64,000 nucleotides of DNA from Promicromonospora sp042731755 (lineage in GTDB: Bacteria > Actinomycetota > Actinomycetes > Actinomycetales > Cellulomonadaceae): assembly GCF_042731755.1 (NCBI RefSeq), contig NZ_JBHWLR010000003.1, positions 186,001 through 250,000 on the forward strand, in the 5' to 3' direction. The notes beneath the pieces are model-generated. The model was not told the origin of the DNA and searched no databases. It saw only the letters and a program-made list of their open reading frames with translations. Of this stretch, positions 1 to 7,737 are shown one piece after another (within the stretch, counting starts at the first letter, position 1; each line of letters starts with the position of its first letter). A program made the translations under genes and the position numbers.

Positions 1-1316
1 CGATGTACGCCATCGTGGGCCTCGGCATGGCCTACGGCACCTACCGCCTGGGCCGCGCGCAGCTGTTCAGCTCGATGTTCACCTCGCTGTTCGGCCGCAA
101 GGCCGTCAACGGCGCGGGCGGCCGGGTCATCAACATCCTCGCGATCCTCGCGACCCTCTTCGGCTCCGCCTGCTCCCTGGGCCTCGGCGCCCTGCAGATC
201 GGCGGCGGCATCCAGCACTCGGGCGTCATGGAGTCCGTCGGCACGGCCACCCTCGTGGTCATCATCGCCGTCCTGACCTGCCTGTTCGTCCTCTCGGCCG
301 TCTCCGGCATCGAGCGCGGCATCCAGTGGCTGTCGAATGCCAACATGTGGCTCGCGCTCCTGCTCGCGATCATCGTCTTCATCGGCGGACCCACGCTGTT
401 CATCCTCAACGTGCTGCCCGCCTCCCTCGGCGCCTTCGTCGGCGACCTGCCGGAGATGGCCTCGCGGACCGCGGCGTCCGGCGACCAGGCGCTCGCGGAC
501 TGGATGGGCTCCTGGACCATCTTCTACTGGGCCTGGTGGGTGTCCTGGACGCCGTTCGTCGGCCCGTTCATCGCCCGCATCTCGCGCGGCCGCACGGTGC
601 GCCAGTTCGTCACCGGCGTGCTGCTGGTGCCGTCCATCGTGTCCACGGTCTGGTTCGCGATCTTCGGCGGCGGGGCCATCGGCCTGCAGGAGCGTGCCGA
701 GCAGGCGCAGGACACCGGCGCGGCGCTCGCCGCGATCGGCCAGGGCGGGGCCGACATCAACTTCGACCTCATCTTCTTCCAGATGCTCGGCGCCCTGCCG
801 GTGCCGGAGTGGGTCGGGCTCGCGCTGATGATCCTCGCCGTCGTGCTCGTGGCGATCTTCTTCGTCACCGGCGCCGACTCGGCCTCGATCATCATGGGCG
901 GGCTGTCGGAGAACGGCGCCGAGAACCCCACCAAGAAGTCGGTGATCTTCTGGGGCGTGAGCACGGGTGCCGTGGCCGCCGCGATGCTGCTGGCCGGCGG
1001 TGACGACCCGGCAGCGGCGCTGAACGGCCTGAAGAACATCACCATCGTCTCGGCGCTGCCGTTCGTCGTGGTGATGCTGGTGCTGTGCGTCGCGCTCTGG
1101 AAGGACCTCTCCAGCGACCCGCTCGTCCTGAAACGGGAGCTGGCGGTCCAGGTGCTGGCCGAGACGGTCGACACCGGCGTCGAGAAGCACGACGGAGAAC
1201 CGTTCGAGCTCTCCACCTCGGCGTCGGCCCCGGAGGCGGACGCGGACGACACCCCGGCGACCCCGGAGAACGGGGTGCCGCTCGTCGCCGACGGCGCCGC
1301 GGTCGTCAAGGACTGA
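1..1316 (+). CDS. BCCT-family compatible-solute/betaine transporter, 5'-truncated by window edge
   Basis: C-terminal ~437 residues of a sodium- or proton-coupled importer of quaternary ammonium compounds such as glycine betaine, in the cytoplasmic membrane. The visible part holds most of the hydrophobic segments and the family signature region WTIFYWAWWVSWTPFVGPFI (about 167-186 of the visible part), followed by the conserved arginine-rich ISRGRTVRQF. The first membrane helices and the true start lie left of position 1, since the family is usually 500-650 residues. The last ~70 residues form a hydrophilic, Asp/Glu/Pro-rich cytoplasmic tail, the kind of extension that senses osmotic state in BetP; that role is inference here. 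A strong hairpin follows the stop. Confidence 0.93.
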   Translation, partial: MYAIVGLGMAYGTYRLGRAQLFSSMFTSLFGRKAVNGAGGRVINILAILATLFGSACSLGLGALQIGGGIQHSGVMESVGTATLVVIIAVLTCLFVLSAVSGIERGIQWLSNANMWLALLLAIIVFIGGPTLFILNVLPASLGAFVGDLPEMASRTAASGDQALADWMGSWTIFYWAWWVSWTPFVGPFIARISRGRTVRQFVTGVLLVPSIVSTVWFAIFGGGAIGLQERAEQAQDTGAALAAIGQGGADINFDLIFFQMLGALPVPEWVGLALMILAVVLVAIFFVTGADSASIIMGGLSENGAENPTKKSVIFWGVSTGAVAAAMLLAGGDDPAAALNGLKNITIVSALPFVVVMLVLCVALWKDLSSDPLVLKRELAVQVLAETVDTGVEKHDGEPFELSTSASAPEADADDTPATPENGVPLVADGAAVVKD

Positions 1317-1320
1317 TATT

Positions 1321-1350
1321 TCCGTTGCCGGGCTCCGGCCCGGCAACGGA
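1321..1350 (+). terminator. Perfect 13-bp hairpin after the BCCT gene
   Basis: TCCGTTGCCGGGC pairs perfectly with GCCCGGCAACGGA around the tetraloop TCCG, a UNCG-class stable loop closed by C-G. It begins 5 nt after the BCCT stop and ends 10 nt before the next ATG. There is no T-tract, as is common in actinobacterial terminators. Confidence 0.75.
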
Positions 1351-1360
1351 GCATCACCCC

Positions 1361-2149
1361 ATGACCGATACCTCGCGCCTGCTCCAGGCGTACGACGAGC
1401 AGCTCCGCACCGACGCCGAGACCCCGAGCGCGATCTCCGTGACCGTCCTCGGGCCCCTGCGGCTGGTGACCTTCCTGGGCGGGCGCGGCTTCGTCACCTA
1501 CCGCGACCTGGGCGGGGCCGACGAGGCGCGCGTGCAGGAGCTCGTCGAGGGGGCTGTCGCCCACTTCCGGGCCGACGGCGGCATCACGAAGGTCGAGTGG
1601 AAGACGCGCGGCCACGACCACGCGCCGGGGCTGCACGAGGCCCTGCTGAAGCACGGGTTCGTCGCCGAGGAGGCCGAGTCGATCATGATCGGCGACGCGG
1701 CGGCCCTCGCGGTCGACGTCCCGCTGCCCGACGGCGTCACGCTGCGCCGCGTCAGCGAGGAGCCGGACGTGCGCGCCATGTGCGCCATGCAGGACGAGGT
1801 GTTCGGCAGCCCGGTCTCGGACCGGACGGCGAACGCGATCCTGCGCCGGCAGGCGATCGACCCCGAGATGGAGCTGTGGGTCGCGGAGGCCGACGGCCAG
1901 ATCGTGACCGCGGGCCGGCTGGAGCCCGTGCCGGGTACCGACTTCGCCGGGATCTGGGGCGGCAGCACCCGCCCGGAGTGGCGGGGCAAGGGCATCTACC
2001 GGGCGCTGACTGCGGCCCGCGCGCGCTCGGCCCTCGCGCGGGGCAAGACCCTGATCCACAGCGACTCGACCGAGTACTCCCGTCCGATCCTGGAGCGCTA
2101 CGGCTTCCACAAGGTGTCCACCACGACGCCCTACGAGTGGCAGCGCTGA
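1361..2149 (+). CDS. GNAT-family N-acetyltransferase (262 aa)
   Basis: Predicted acetyl-CoA-dependent acetyltransferase of unknown substrate. The C-terminal half holds the GNAT core: an acyl-CoA binding motif in WRGKGIYRALTAARARSA (motif A, about residues 205-222) preceded by a beta-strand IWGGSTRPEWR, and a last helix-strand SRPILERYGFHKV typical of the fold. The N-terminal ~120 residues are a degenerate GNAT-like repeat, giving a two-lobe protein. ATG is the first start after the upstream hairpin. It converges on the next gene with only 3 nt between the stops. Confidence 0.82.
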   Translation: MTDTSRLLQAYDEQLRTDAETPSAISVTVLGPLRLVTFLGGRGFVTYRDLGGADEARVQELVEGAVAHFRADGGITKVEWKTRGHDHAPGLHEALLKHGFVAEEAESIMIGDAAALAVDVPLPDGVTLRRVSEEPDVRAMCAMQDEVFGSPVSDRTANAILRRQAIDPEMELWVAEADGQIVTAGRLEPVPGTDFAGIWGGSTRPEWRGKGIYRALTAARARSALARGKTLIHSDSTEYSRPILERYGFHKVSTTTPYEWQR

Positions 2150-2152
2150 GCG

Positions 2153-2683
2153 TCAGCCCGCGCGCCGTCGGCCCATGATGTTCGCCGGCTCGGTGACGCC
2201 GGCGTACCGGAAACCGGGGACGAGGTCCACGAACCCGAGGCGGCGGTAGAGCACCTTGGCCCGGTCGGCGGGGTCGGCGGTGGTGGACAGCAGGGTGTGG
2301 CGGTGCGGTGTCCGGCCGAGCAGCTCCCGCATCAATGCGGTCCCCAGGCCCCGCCGCTGGTGCTCCGGCAGGATCTCCAGCTCGTTCAGCTCGAACGCGT
2401 CCTCGGCCCACTCGCCGTGACCGGCACGTTCCAGCGCCGGCCCCACCTGCTGCGGCCACCAGTGGCCGGGCTGGTAGTCGAACCCGTACACGAACCCCAC
2501 GAGCGCCTCGTCCTCGAAGGCGCCAAGCGTCAGTGCGCCGTCGTACAGCGGCAGGTAGGCGAGCCGGGTGTCCCGGAAGTGGTCGCGCCGCTCGTCGGAG
2601 TAGCCGAACGCCCGCTGGAACACCCCGGCGATCTCGTCCGCGCGCCGGAGCACCTCGGAGGTGTCCAGCGCGCGGATCGTCAT
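2153..2683 (-). CDS. GNAT-family N-acetyltransferase (176 aa)
   Basis: Single-domain GNAT. The acetyl-CoA binding motif is EILPEHQRRGLGTALMRELL (Q/RxxGxG/A at HQRRGLG, about residues 110-117), followed by the terminal LYRRLGFVDL motif. The substrate is unknown; the acidic and tryptophan-rich middle (HWWPQQVGPALERAG) is not diagnostic. A TAGCGT -10 element sits exactly 6 nt before the ATG, suggesting a leaderless transcript. It is unrelated in sequence to the convergent GNAT beside it beyond the fold. Confidence 0.85.
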   Translation of the reverse strand: MTIRALDTSEVLRRADEIAGVFQRAFGYSDERRDHFRDTRLAYLPLYDGALTLGAFEDEALVGFVYGFDYQPGHWWPQQVGPALERAGHGEWAEDAFELNELEILPEHQRRGLGTALMRELLGRTPHRHTLLSTTADPADRAKVLYRRLGFVDLVPGFRYAGVTEPANIMGRRRAG

Positions 2684-2689
2684 GTGCGC

Positions 2690-2695
2690 ACGCTA
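2690..2695 (-). promoter_or_regulatory. -10 element TAGCGT, leaderless GNAT gene
   Basis: On the minus strand TAGCGT is followed by six bases (GCGCAC) and the ATG of the GNAT gene at 2683. The expected transcription start coincides with the start codon. It overlaps the 3' end of the upstream gene. Confidence 0.45.
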
Positions 2696-3340
2696 ACGCC
2701 GTCGGCCCGCGCCGTCGCGAGGGACGACGGACGCCAGGTAGGTGCGCACCTCGGCGTCGGACCAGCCGTGCGCCTCGCGCAGGCCCGCGGCGATCGTCGC
2801 GAGGTACGCGGAGGACGGCGCCGAGTGCAGACGGCCCGCGTGCCCGTGCGGCGCGGTGAAGGTGAGCATCGGCAGGCCGTCCAGCCGCCCGACGGCGATC
2901 AGCGTCTCGTACCGCCCCGGCCCCGCGGTGTGGCGCCGCGCGATCCCCGAGCGGAGCGTGGCCTCCAGCGGGTCGTCGAGGACGGGGACGCGGTGCATCT
3001 CCTGGGCCGCGACGTCGGCGAGCTGGGCGGCGGTGATCCGGTAGGCGCGGGCGGGCGTCGGGCCCGCGGCGTCGTGGTCGTAGAACGCCGTGCCGCCGCC
3101 CCAGACGGCGGAGTCGCCCGCGAACCAGACGCGTCCGGGCAGCTCGACCGCCCGGTCCTCGCGCGGCAGGGTGCGGTCGCGCGCCCCGGGGTAGCGGCGT
3201 CGCGCACCGGGCGGGCACCCGCCCTCGAGGTAGCAGGCGAGCCGGGCCCGGGCCATGTTGGACCCATAGCTCACGTACCAGACCTCGGTGCTCAGCGGAC
3301 TCTCCTCGGGTGCGGGGGTCCCGGCCACGCTACGCAACAT
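2693..3340 (-). CDS. Gamma-glutamylcyclotransferase-fold protein (GGCT/histone-like YGSN family)
   Basis: The sequence VWYVSYGSNMARARLACYL near the N terminus carries the YGSN loop that binds gamma-glutamyl substrates in GGCT-fold proteins. A catalytic-type acidic region lies further on, but the substrate is unknown. The ATG at 3340 gives 215 residues, but the first ~15 are unlike the fold. A CTG codon at 3295 lies 6 nt after GAGGAG and immediately before STEVWYVSYGSN, and a TAGCGT -10 at 3327-3332 would place the transcript start downstream of the ATG. CTG at 3295 may therefore be the real start (200 aa). The stop overlaps the promoter of the downstream GNAT gene. Confidence 0.78.
   Translation of the reverse strand: MLRSVAGTPAPEESPLSTEVWYVSYGSNMARARLACYLEGGCPPGARRRYPGARDRTLPREDRAVELPGRVWFAGDSAVWGGGTAFYDHDAAGPTPARAYRITAAQLADVAAQEMHRVPVLDDPLEATLRSGIARRHTAGPGRYETLIAVGRLDGLPMLTFTAPHGHAGRLHSAPSSAYLATIAAGLREAHGWSDAEVRTYLASVVPRDGAGRRR
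3327..3332 (-). promoter_or_regulatory. -10 element TAGCGT upstream of the GGCT-fold gene
   Basis: A minus-strand TAGCGT lies inside the first codons of the longest reading frame. Transcription from it would begin near 3320, excluding the ATG at 3340 and leaving GAGGAG plus CTG at 3295 as the initiation signal. Confidence 0.35.
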
Positions 3341-3493
3341 TCCACCGCCACGGAACCACGGTGGCTGCTTCAGACCCGCGACGGAGAGTCCTTGGACGGA
3401 AAGCGAGAACCTCCGTGTACGTTGCCCAGGCGGAGTTGGACAAGCGTCCTAGACTCGAAGACGCAGGGTTTCTCACGAGGTGGAGTGTGTGCC

Positions 3494-3949
3494 GTGGTTC
3501 AAGGCAAGGTCATCAGGTTCGACGAGGTTCGCGGCTATGGTTTCGTTGCCCCGGACACCGGTGGGGACGACGTGTTCATCCACGTCAACGACCTCGAGTT
3601 CGACAAGCGCCACCTCGCGGTGGGCGCGGTCGTGGACTTCGCGGTGGAGGACGGCGACCGGGGCCTGAAGGCCTCGACGGTCACGCTGGTGACGCCGGCG
3701 CCCGCCCTGGCCCCGGCGATGGCGTCGGCCGCCGTCGGCGCGGGCGCGACCACCACGCCAGTCCCGACCTTCCTCCCGCCCCTGCCCGACGCCGGGTCGC
3801 GGCCCGACGGCGAGGGCCCGTCCGAGCGTGAGCTCGCGGTCGAGGTGACCGAGGTGCTGCTCGCCGCGGTGCCCACGCTGACCGCCGAACAGGTGCTCGC
3901 GACCCGGGGTGCATTCGTCGCGGTGGCGCGATCGCACGGATGGGTGTGA
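3494..3949 (+). CDS. Cold-shock-domain protein with C-terminal extension (151 aa)
   Basis: The N-terminal ~68 residues are a CspA-type beta-barrel that binds single-stranded RNA/DNA: VQGKVIRFDEVRGYGFVAP contains RNP1 (RGYGFVAP) and DVFIHV is RNP2. The remaining ~80 residues are an Ala/Pro-rich linker and a short helical tail (ERELAVEVTEVLLAAVPTLT) not present in the ~67-residue classical Csp. GTG at 3494 is chosen because GGAG lies 8 nt upstream and because it places VVQGKV at the N terminus as in other family members. A -10-like TAGACT is at 3450-3455. Confidence 0.88.
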   Translation: MVQGKVIRFDEVRGYGFVAPDTGGDDVFIHVNDLEFDKRHLAVGAVVDFAVEDGDRGLKASTVTLVTPAPALAPAMASAAVGAGATTTPVPTFLPPLPDAGSRPDGEGPSERELAVEVTEVLLAAVPTLTAEQVLATRGAFVAVARSHGWV

Positions 3950-3964
3950 AATTTCACCCGAGGT

Positions 3965-4045
3965 GTTACCGCCCTGTTTCCGTTCTTGATGTACGGCGAC
4001 GATGCCGCTACGGAGCGATATCAGGTCGGTAACGATCAGTTCCGG
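3965..4045 (+). promoter_or_regulatory. Leader with GTTACCG ... CGGTAAC elements
   Basis: The 231-nt gap before the peptide-binding lipoprotein contains GTTACCG (3965-3971) and its inverse CGGTAAC (4027-4033). The second sits in CGGTAACGA-N5-TCCGG (4027-4045), which recurs before the nucleoside-binding lipoprotein at 29340-29358. A weak promoter reading TTGATG-N17-TACGGA (3986-4014) lies between them. The motif could be a shared operator; the binding protein is unknown. Confidence 0.4.
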
Positions 4046-4180
4046 CAAACGGCGAAGTAGGGCAAACCCTCCCATCGCGTGAGTAGCGTGAGCGGAAACC
4101 TTGACGGTGACGGACATCTCACCCCCTGCGCTGAGGCGGACGGCGGTGGTTCGTGACCGTCATCCCCATGAGGAGGAACA

Positions 4181-5995
4181 TTGAAGATCAGGCGACTGAG
4201 CGCCGCCGTCGCAGTGGCCGCCAGTGGCGCGCTGCTGTTCTCGGCGTGCACCAGCCCGGCGGGGAACGACAACCCGGCCGAAGGTGAAGCCACTGCGACC
4301 TCGGCCTCGGCCGACGGCCCGTGCAAGGCGGACCTCGGGGACGTCACCACCGCTGACGGTGAGATCAAGGTGTCCGTCGAGGACGAGTTCCTCGGCTACA
4401 ACTCGAACACCCCGGAGACCTACTCCACGTACAACAGCGCCGTGACGGAGCGCCTCTTCGGCGGCTTCTGGTACTTCGGCAACGACGGCTCCATCTGCAC
4501 CGACGAGGAGTACGGCACCTACGAGGCGCTCTCCGAGGACCCGCTGCAGGTCGAGTACACCCTCAACGACGAGGCTGCCTGGTCCGACGGCACCCCGATC
4601 ACCTACGCCGACTACCTGCTCGACTGGGCCACTCAGGCGATCACCGAGGACGGCAAGGTCACCAAGGACGCCTCCGAGGTCCCGCTGTTCAACCACGTCT
4701 CCGGCCTGAGCCTGGGTGACTACGTCCCCGAGGGCCCGAAGGCGGACTCCCCGGACGCCAAGTCGTTCACCTACGACTACGAGCGCGTGTACGCCGACTG
4801 GAAGATCCAGATCGGCTCGCCGTTCCCGGCGCACGTGGTAGCCGAGCAGGCCGGCGTCTCCACCGAGGAGCTCGTCACCGCCATCCAGGACCTCGACCTC
4901 GACGTCCTGAAGAAGGCCGCCAAGTTCTGGAACGAGGGCTGGCTGTCGCAGCCGGGCGACGTCCCGGACCCGGCGATCGCCCCGGTCAGCGGCCCGTACA
5001 ACTTCAAGGCGGACGGCTGGGAGGCCGGTCAGTACATCACCCTTGAGGCGAACGACAAGTACTGGGGCACGCCCGCTGCCACCAAGGAGCTGACGGTCCG
5101 CTTCGTCGCCGCCGACGCGCAGATCCAGGCGCTCGCCAACGGTGACCTCGACGTCATCCAGCCGAACGGCCCCACGGTCGACACGGTGACGCAGCTCGAG
5201 CAGCTCGGTGACGCCGTCACGGTGGACACCAACCAGAACCTGACCTGGGAGCACCTCGACTTCAACTTCAACTCGGGCATCTTCTCCGACTCGCTGGAGG
5301 CCCGTGAGGCGTTCGCGCTCTGCGTGCCGCGCCAGAAGATCGTGGACGACCTGATCAAGCCGATCGCCCCCGAGGCGGTCGTCATGAACGCCCGCGAGGT
5401 CTTCCCGTTCCAGGACAACTACGAGGACGTCGTCTCGCAGTCCTACGACGGCCGGTACGACGAGGTCGACCTCGACGCCGCCAAGGAGAAGTTCGCTGCC
5501 GCGGGCCTCAAGGAGGGCGAGAAGGTTCGCATCGGCTACGCCGCGCCGAACCCGCGTCGTGCCGCCGAGGTCGAGGCCATCAAGTCCTCGTGCGACCAGG
5601 TCGGCTTCGACATCGTCGACTCCGCCGCGCCGGACTTCTTCGACAAGGACCTGCCGAACGGTGACTACGAGGTGGCGCTGTTCGCCTGGGCCGGCTCGGG
5701 CCAGATCGCCTCGGGCCAGAACATCTACGCGACGGACTTCCCGCAGAACTACGGCGGGTACTCGGACGAGACCGTCGACAAGGCGTGGGACACGCTGGCC
5801 TCGACCACGGACGAGACGGTGCACGCCGAGCAGACCGTGATCATCGAGAAGCAGCTGTGGGACACGCTCTTCGGTATCCCGCTGTTCGCCCACCCGGGCG
5901 TCATCGCCAGCAGCTCCAGCCTGGAGAACGTCCGCAACACCGCCGCCCAGAGCGGCGTCGTGTGGAACTCCGAGCAGTGGGCCCGCGCCTCCTGA
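4181..5995 (+). CDS. ABC transporter substrate-binding lipoprotein, peptide/nickel type (family 5)
   Basis: Extracytoplasmic solute-binding lipoprotein, likely for oligopeptides. TTG at 4181 is the start because AGGAGG lies 4 nt upstream and the ATG just before is out of frame. The N terminus has positively charged LKIRR, a hydrophobic stretch, and lipobox LFSAC with Cys at about residue 25. The SBP_bac_5 body follows, for example GPYNFKADGWEAGQYITLEAN and LARGEAFALC-type regions, with a C-terminal domain ending FGIPLFAHPG. At ~604 residues it has the usual family length. It heads an importer operon with two permeases and a double ATPase, and a strong hairpin follows its stop. Confidence 0.93.
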   Translation: MKIRRLSAAVAVAASGALLFSACTSPAGNDNPAEGEATATSASADGPCKADLGDVTTADGEIKVSVEDEFLGYNSNTPETYSTYNSAVTERLFGGFWYFGNDGSICTDEEYGTYEALSEDPLQVEYTLNDEAAWSDGTPITYADYLLDWATQAITEDGKVTKDASEVPLFNHVSGLSLGDYVPEGPKADSPDAKSFTYDYERVYADWKIQIGSPFPAHVVAEQAGVSTEELVTAIQDLDLDVLKKAAKFWNEGWLSQPGDVPDPAIAPVSGPYNFKADGWEAGQYITLEANDKYWGTPAATKELTVRFVAADAQIQALANGDLDVIQPNGPTVDTVTQLEQLGDAVTVDTNQNLTWEHLDFNFNSGIFSDSLEAREAFALCVPRQKIVDDLIKPIAPEAVVMNAREVFPFQDNYEDVVSQSYDGRYDEVDLDAAKEKFAAAGLKEGEKVRIGYAAPNPRRAAEVEAIKSSCDQVGFDIVDSAAPDFFDKDLPNGDYEVALFAWAGSGQIASGQNIYATDFPQNYGGYSDETVDKAWDTLASTTDETVHAEQTVIIEKQLWDTLFGIPLFAHPGVIASSSSLENVRNTAAQSGVVWNSEQWARAS

Positions 5996-6013
5996 CGCGA
6001 GCCTGACGCAAGA

Positions 6014-6051
6014 CCTGCGGGGAAGGGCGCCTCTGCTCCCTTCCCCGCAGG
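6014..6051 (+). terminator. 14-bp perfect hairpin between binding protein and permease
   Basis: CCTGCGGGGAAGGG (6014-6027) pairs with CCCTTCCCCGCAGG (6038-6051) around a 10-nt loop. It lies 18 nt after the lipoprotein stop and has no T-run. It probably stops most transcription after the abundant binding protein, or protects its mRNA 3' end. Confidence 0.7.
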
Positions 6052-6064
6052 GCTGTTCGCTTCA

Positions 6065-6129
6065 GGTCAGGATTATTTCCCGTTCTGACCAGGGCGGATG
6101 GCAGCAACTTTCATCCGGTGTCCTATAGT
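6065..6129 (+). promoter_or_regulatory. Internal promoter with -10 TATAGT and inverted repeat GGTCAG/CTGACC
   Basis: GGTCAG (6065-6070) and CTGACC (6085-6090) form an inverted repeat with 14-nt spacing. A near-consensus -10, TATAGT, is at 6124-6129, about 60 nt before the GTG of the first permease. No good -35 is seen. Confidence 0.4.
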
Positions 6130-6189
6130 GACACGCTGATCGCATTCCCCAGCAGACGCCGTGCTGCGTCCGCCTCGAAGGGCCAACCT

Positions 6190-7710
6190 GTGCTCAAGTT
6201 CATCCTCCGGCGCATCGGCGCCTCGGCGCTCGTCCTGCTCGGCGCCTCACTGCTCGTGTATGTCCTGACCATCAACTCCGGCGATCCGCTCAAGGACCTG
6301 CGCGAGTCCAACGCCCAGAACAAGCAGCAGCTCATCGACCAGCGAATCGCGCTGATGCGGCTCGACGATCCCTGGTACGAGCGCTACTGGGACTGGCTCA
6401 AGGGTGTCGGAGGCTGCTTCACCGGTAACTGTGACCTCGGCGTCACGATCAACGGCGTCGACGTGCTGGGGCTGACCCAGCAGGCGGCCAGCTCGACCCT
6501 GCGGCTGGTGACCGTGTCCACGCTGCTCGCCATCGTCGTCGGCATCGCGCTCGGCATCCTCACCGCGATCCGCCAGTACTCGGGCTTCGACTACTCCATC
6601 ACCTTCAGCGCGTTCCTCTTCTTCTCGCTGCCGGTGTTCTGGGCGGCGACGCTGCTCAAGGAGTACGCGGGCATCCAGTACAACAACTGGATCGCCGTCG
6701 GTCAGTACGCGCCATGGACGATAGTCATAGCGGCGATAGTGGCGGGATTCCTGCTCCAGGCCATCCTCGGCGGCTCCAGGAAGCGCCGGCTGGTCACGGC
6801 CGCGGTCGTGTTCGCGTTCGTCACGATCATGCTCTTCGTCTTCAACTCCCTCGACTGGTGGCGCAACCCGATGTTCGGCATCGGCGGCGTGCTCGTGGTC
6901 TCGGCCGCCGCGGGCGTGCTCGTCACCGCGCTCGTCGCGGGCCTGCGCAACCGGCGTGCCCTCTACGCGGCGGGTACGACCGTGGTCGTCGGCGTCGTCG
7001 CCTACCTCGCCTTCGCACCGCTGCTGGTCAACAGCCCGAGCTGGGGCCTGCTCGCCGGGCTGTTCGTGCTCGCCGTGCTGGTCTCGGTGGGGATCGGCGC
7101 CGCCTGGGGCGGCTACGCGCGCAAGCAGGTCATGCTCGTCACCGGCATCACCGGCGTGATCACCAGCGCGATGGTCTTCGCGGACCTGCTGATCGCGCAC
7201 TGGTCGAGCTTCCTGGGCGTCAAGTCGCGCCCCATCTCGACGATCGGCTCGCAGACGCCGAACTTCACCGGCGGCTTCTGGGAGCAGGTGCTCGACCTGG
7301 GCACGCAGATCCTGCTGCCGACGATCCTGCTCACCCTGGTCTCCGTGGCGAGCTACTCGCGGTACACGCGGTCCTCGATGCTGGAGACCCTGAACCAGGA
7401 CTACGTCCGCACCGGCCGGTCCAAGGGCCTGTCCGAGCGTGAGGTCATCGTCAAGCACGCCTTCCGCAACGCGCTGATCCCGATCACGACGATCATCGCC
7501 TTCGACTTCGCGGGCATCATCGGCGGCGCGATCATCACGGAGCAGGTGTTCGGCTGGAAGGGCATGGGTGCGCTGTTCCAGGACGGCCTGAACGCCGTCG
7601 ACCCCGCACCGGTCATGGCGTTCTTCCTCGTCACGGGCATCGCCGCCGTGCTGATGAACCTGCTGGCAGATATCGCGTACGCGGCCCTCGACCCCCGGAT
7701 CCGGCGCTGA
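6190..7710 (+). CDS. Peptide-type ABC transporter permease (DppB-like) with large membrane insertion
   Basis: Inner-membrane channel subunit. GTG at 6190 follows GAAGG and starts the typical LKFILRRIGASALVLLGAS helix. Residues ~1-165 and ~365-506 match DppB/OppB, including the EAA-type loop TGRSKGLSEREVIVKHAFRN (~412-431) that contacts the ATPase. Between them, about residues 170-350, is an insertion with six hydrophobic segments (near 175-193, 201-219, 229-250, 257-280, 285-305, 313-335), making the protein ~506 rather than ~320 residues. The insertion falls in the loop after the third canonical helix, and an even number of helices would keep the topology. It is followed 28 nt later by the second permease. 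Confidence 0.92.
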   Translation: MLKFILRRIGASALVLLGASLLVYVLTINSGDPLKDLRESNAQNKQQLIDQRIALMRLDDPWYERYWDWLKGVGGCFTGNCDLGVTINGVDVLGLTQQAASSTLRLVTVSTLLAIVVGIALGILTAIRQYSGFDYSITFSAFLFFSLPVFWAATLLKEYAGIQYNNWIAVGQYAPWTIVIAAIVAGFLLQAILGGSRKRRLVTAAVVFAFVTIMLFVFNSLDWWRNPMFGIGGVLVVSAAAGVLVTALVAGLRNRRALYAAGTTVVVGVVAYLAFAPLLVNSPSWGLLAGLFVLAVLVSVGIGAAWGGYARKQVMLVTGITGVITSAMVFADLLIAHWSSFLGVKSRPISTIGSQTPNFTGGFWEQVLDLGTQILLPTILLTLVSVASYSRYTRSSMLETLNQDYVRTGRSKGLSEREVIVKHAFRNALIPITTIIAFDFAGIIGGAIITEQVFGWKGMGALFQDGLNAVDPAPVMAFFLVTGIAAVLMNLLADIAYAALDPRIRR

Positions 7711-7737
7711 GCGCGGGCCACGGCAGGAGACACAGAC

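Noticed and set aside
1752..3218. Long minus-strand frame of 488 codons across the two GNAT/GGCT genes
   Set aside because: It is Arg/Pro-rich without any domain, overlapping three real genes; a high-GC shadow frame.
3986..4014. TTGATG-N17-TACGGA as a firm promoter for the peptide SBP
   Set aside because: The -10 is poor and the transcript leader would be long; kept only as a weak remark in the leader entry.
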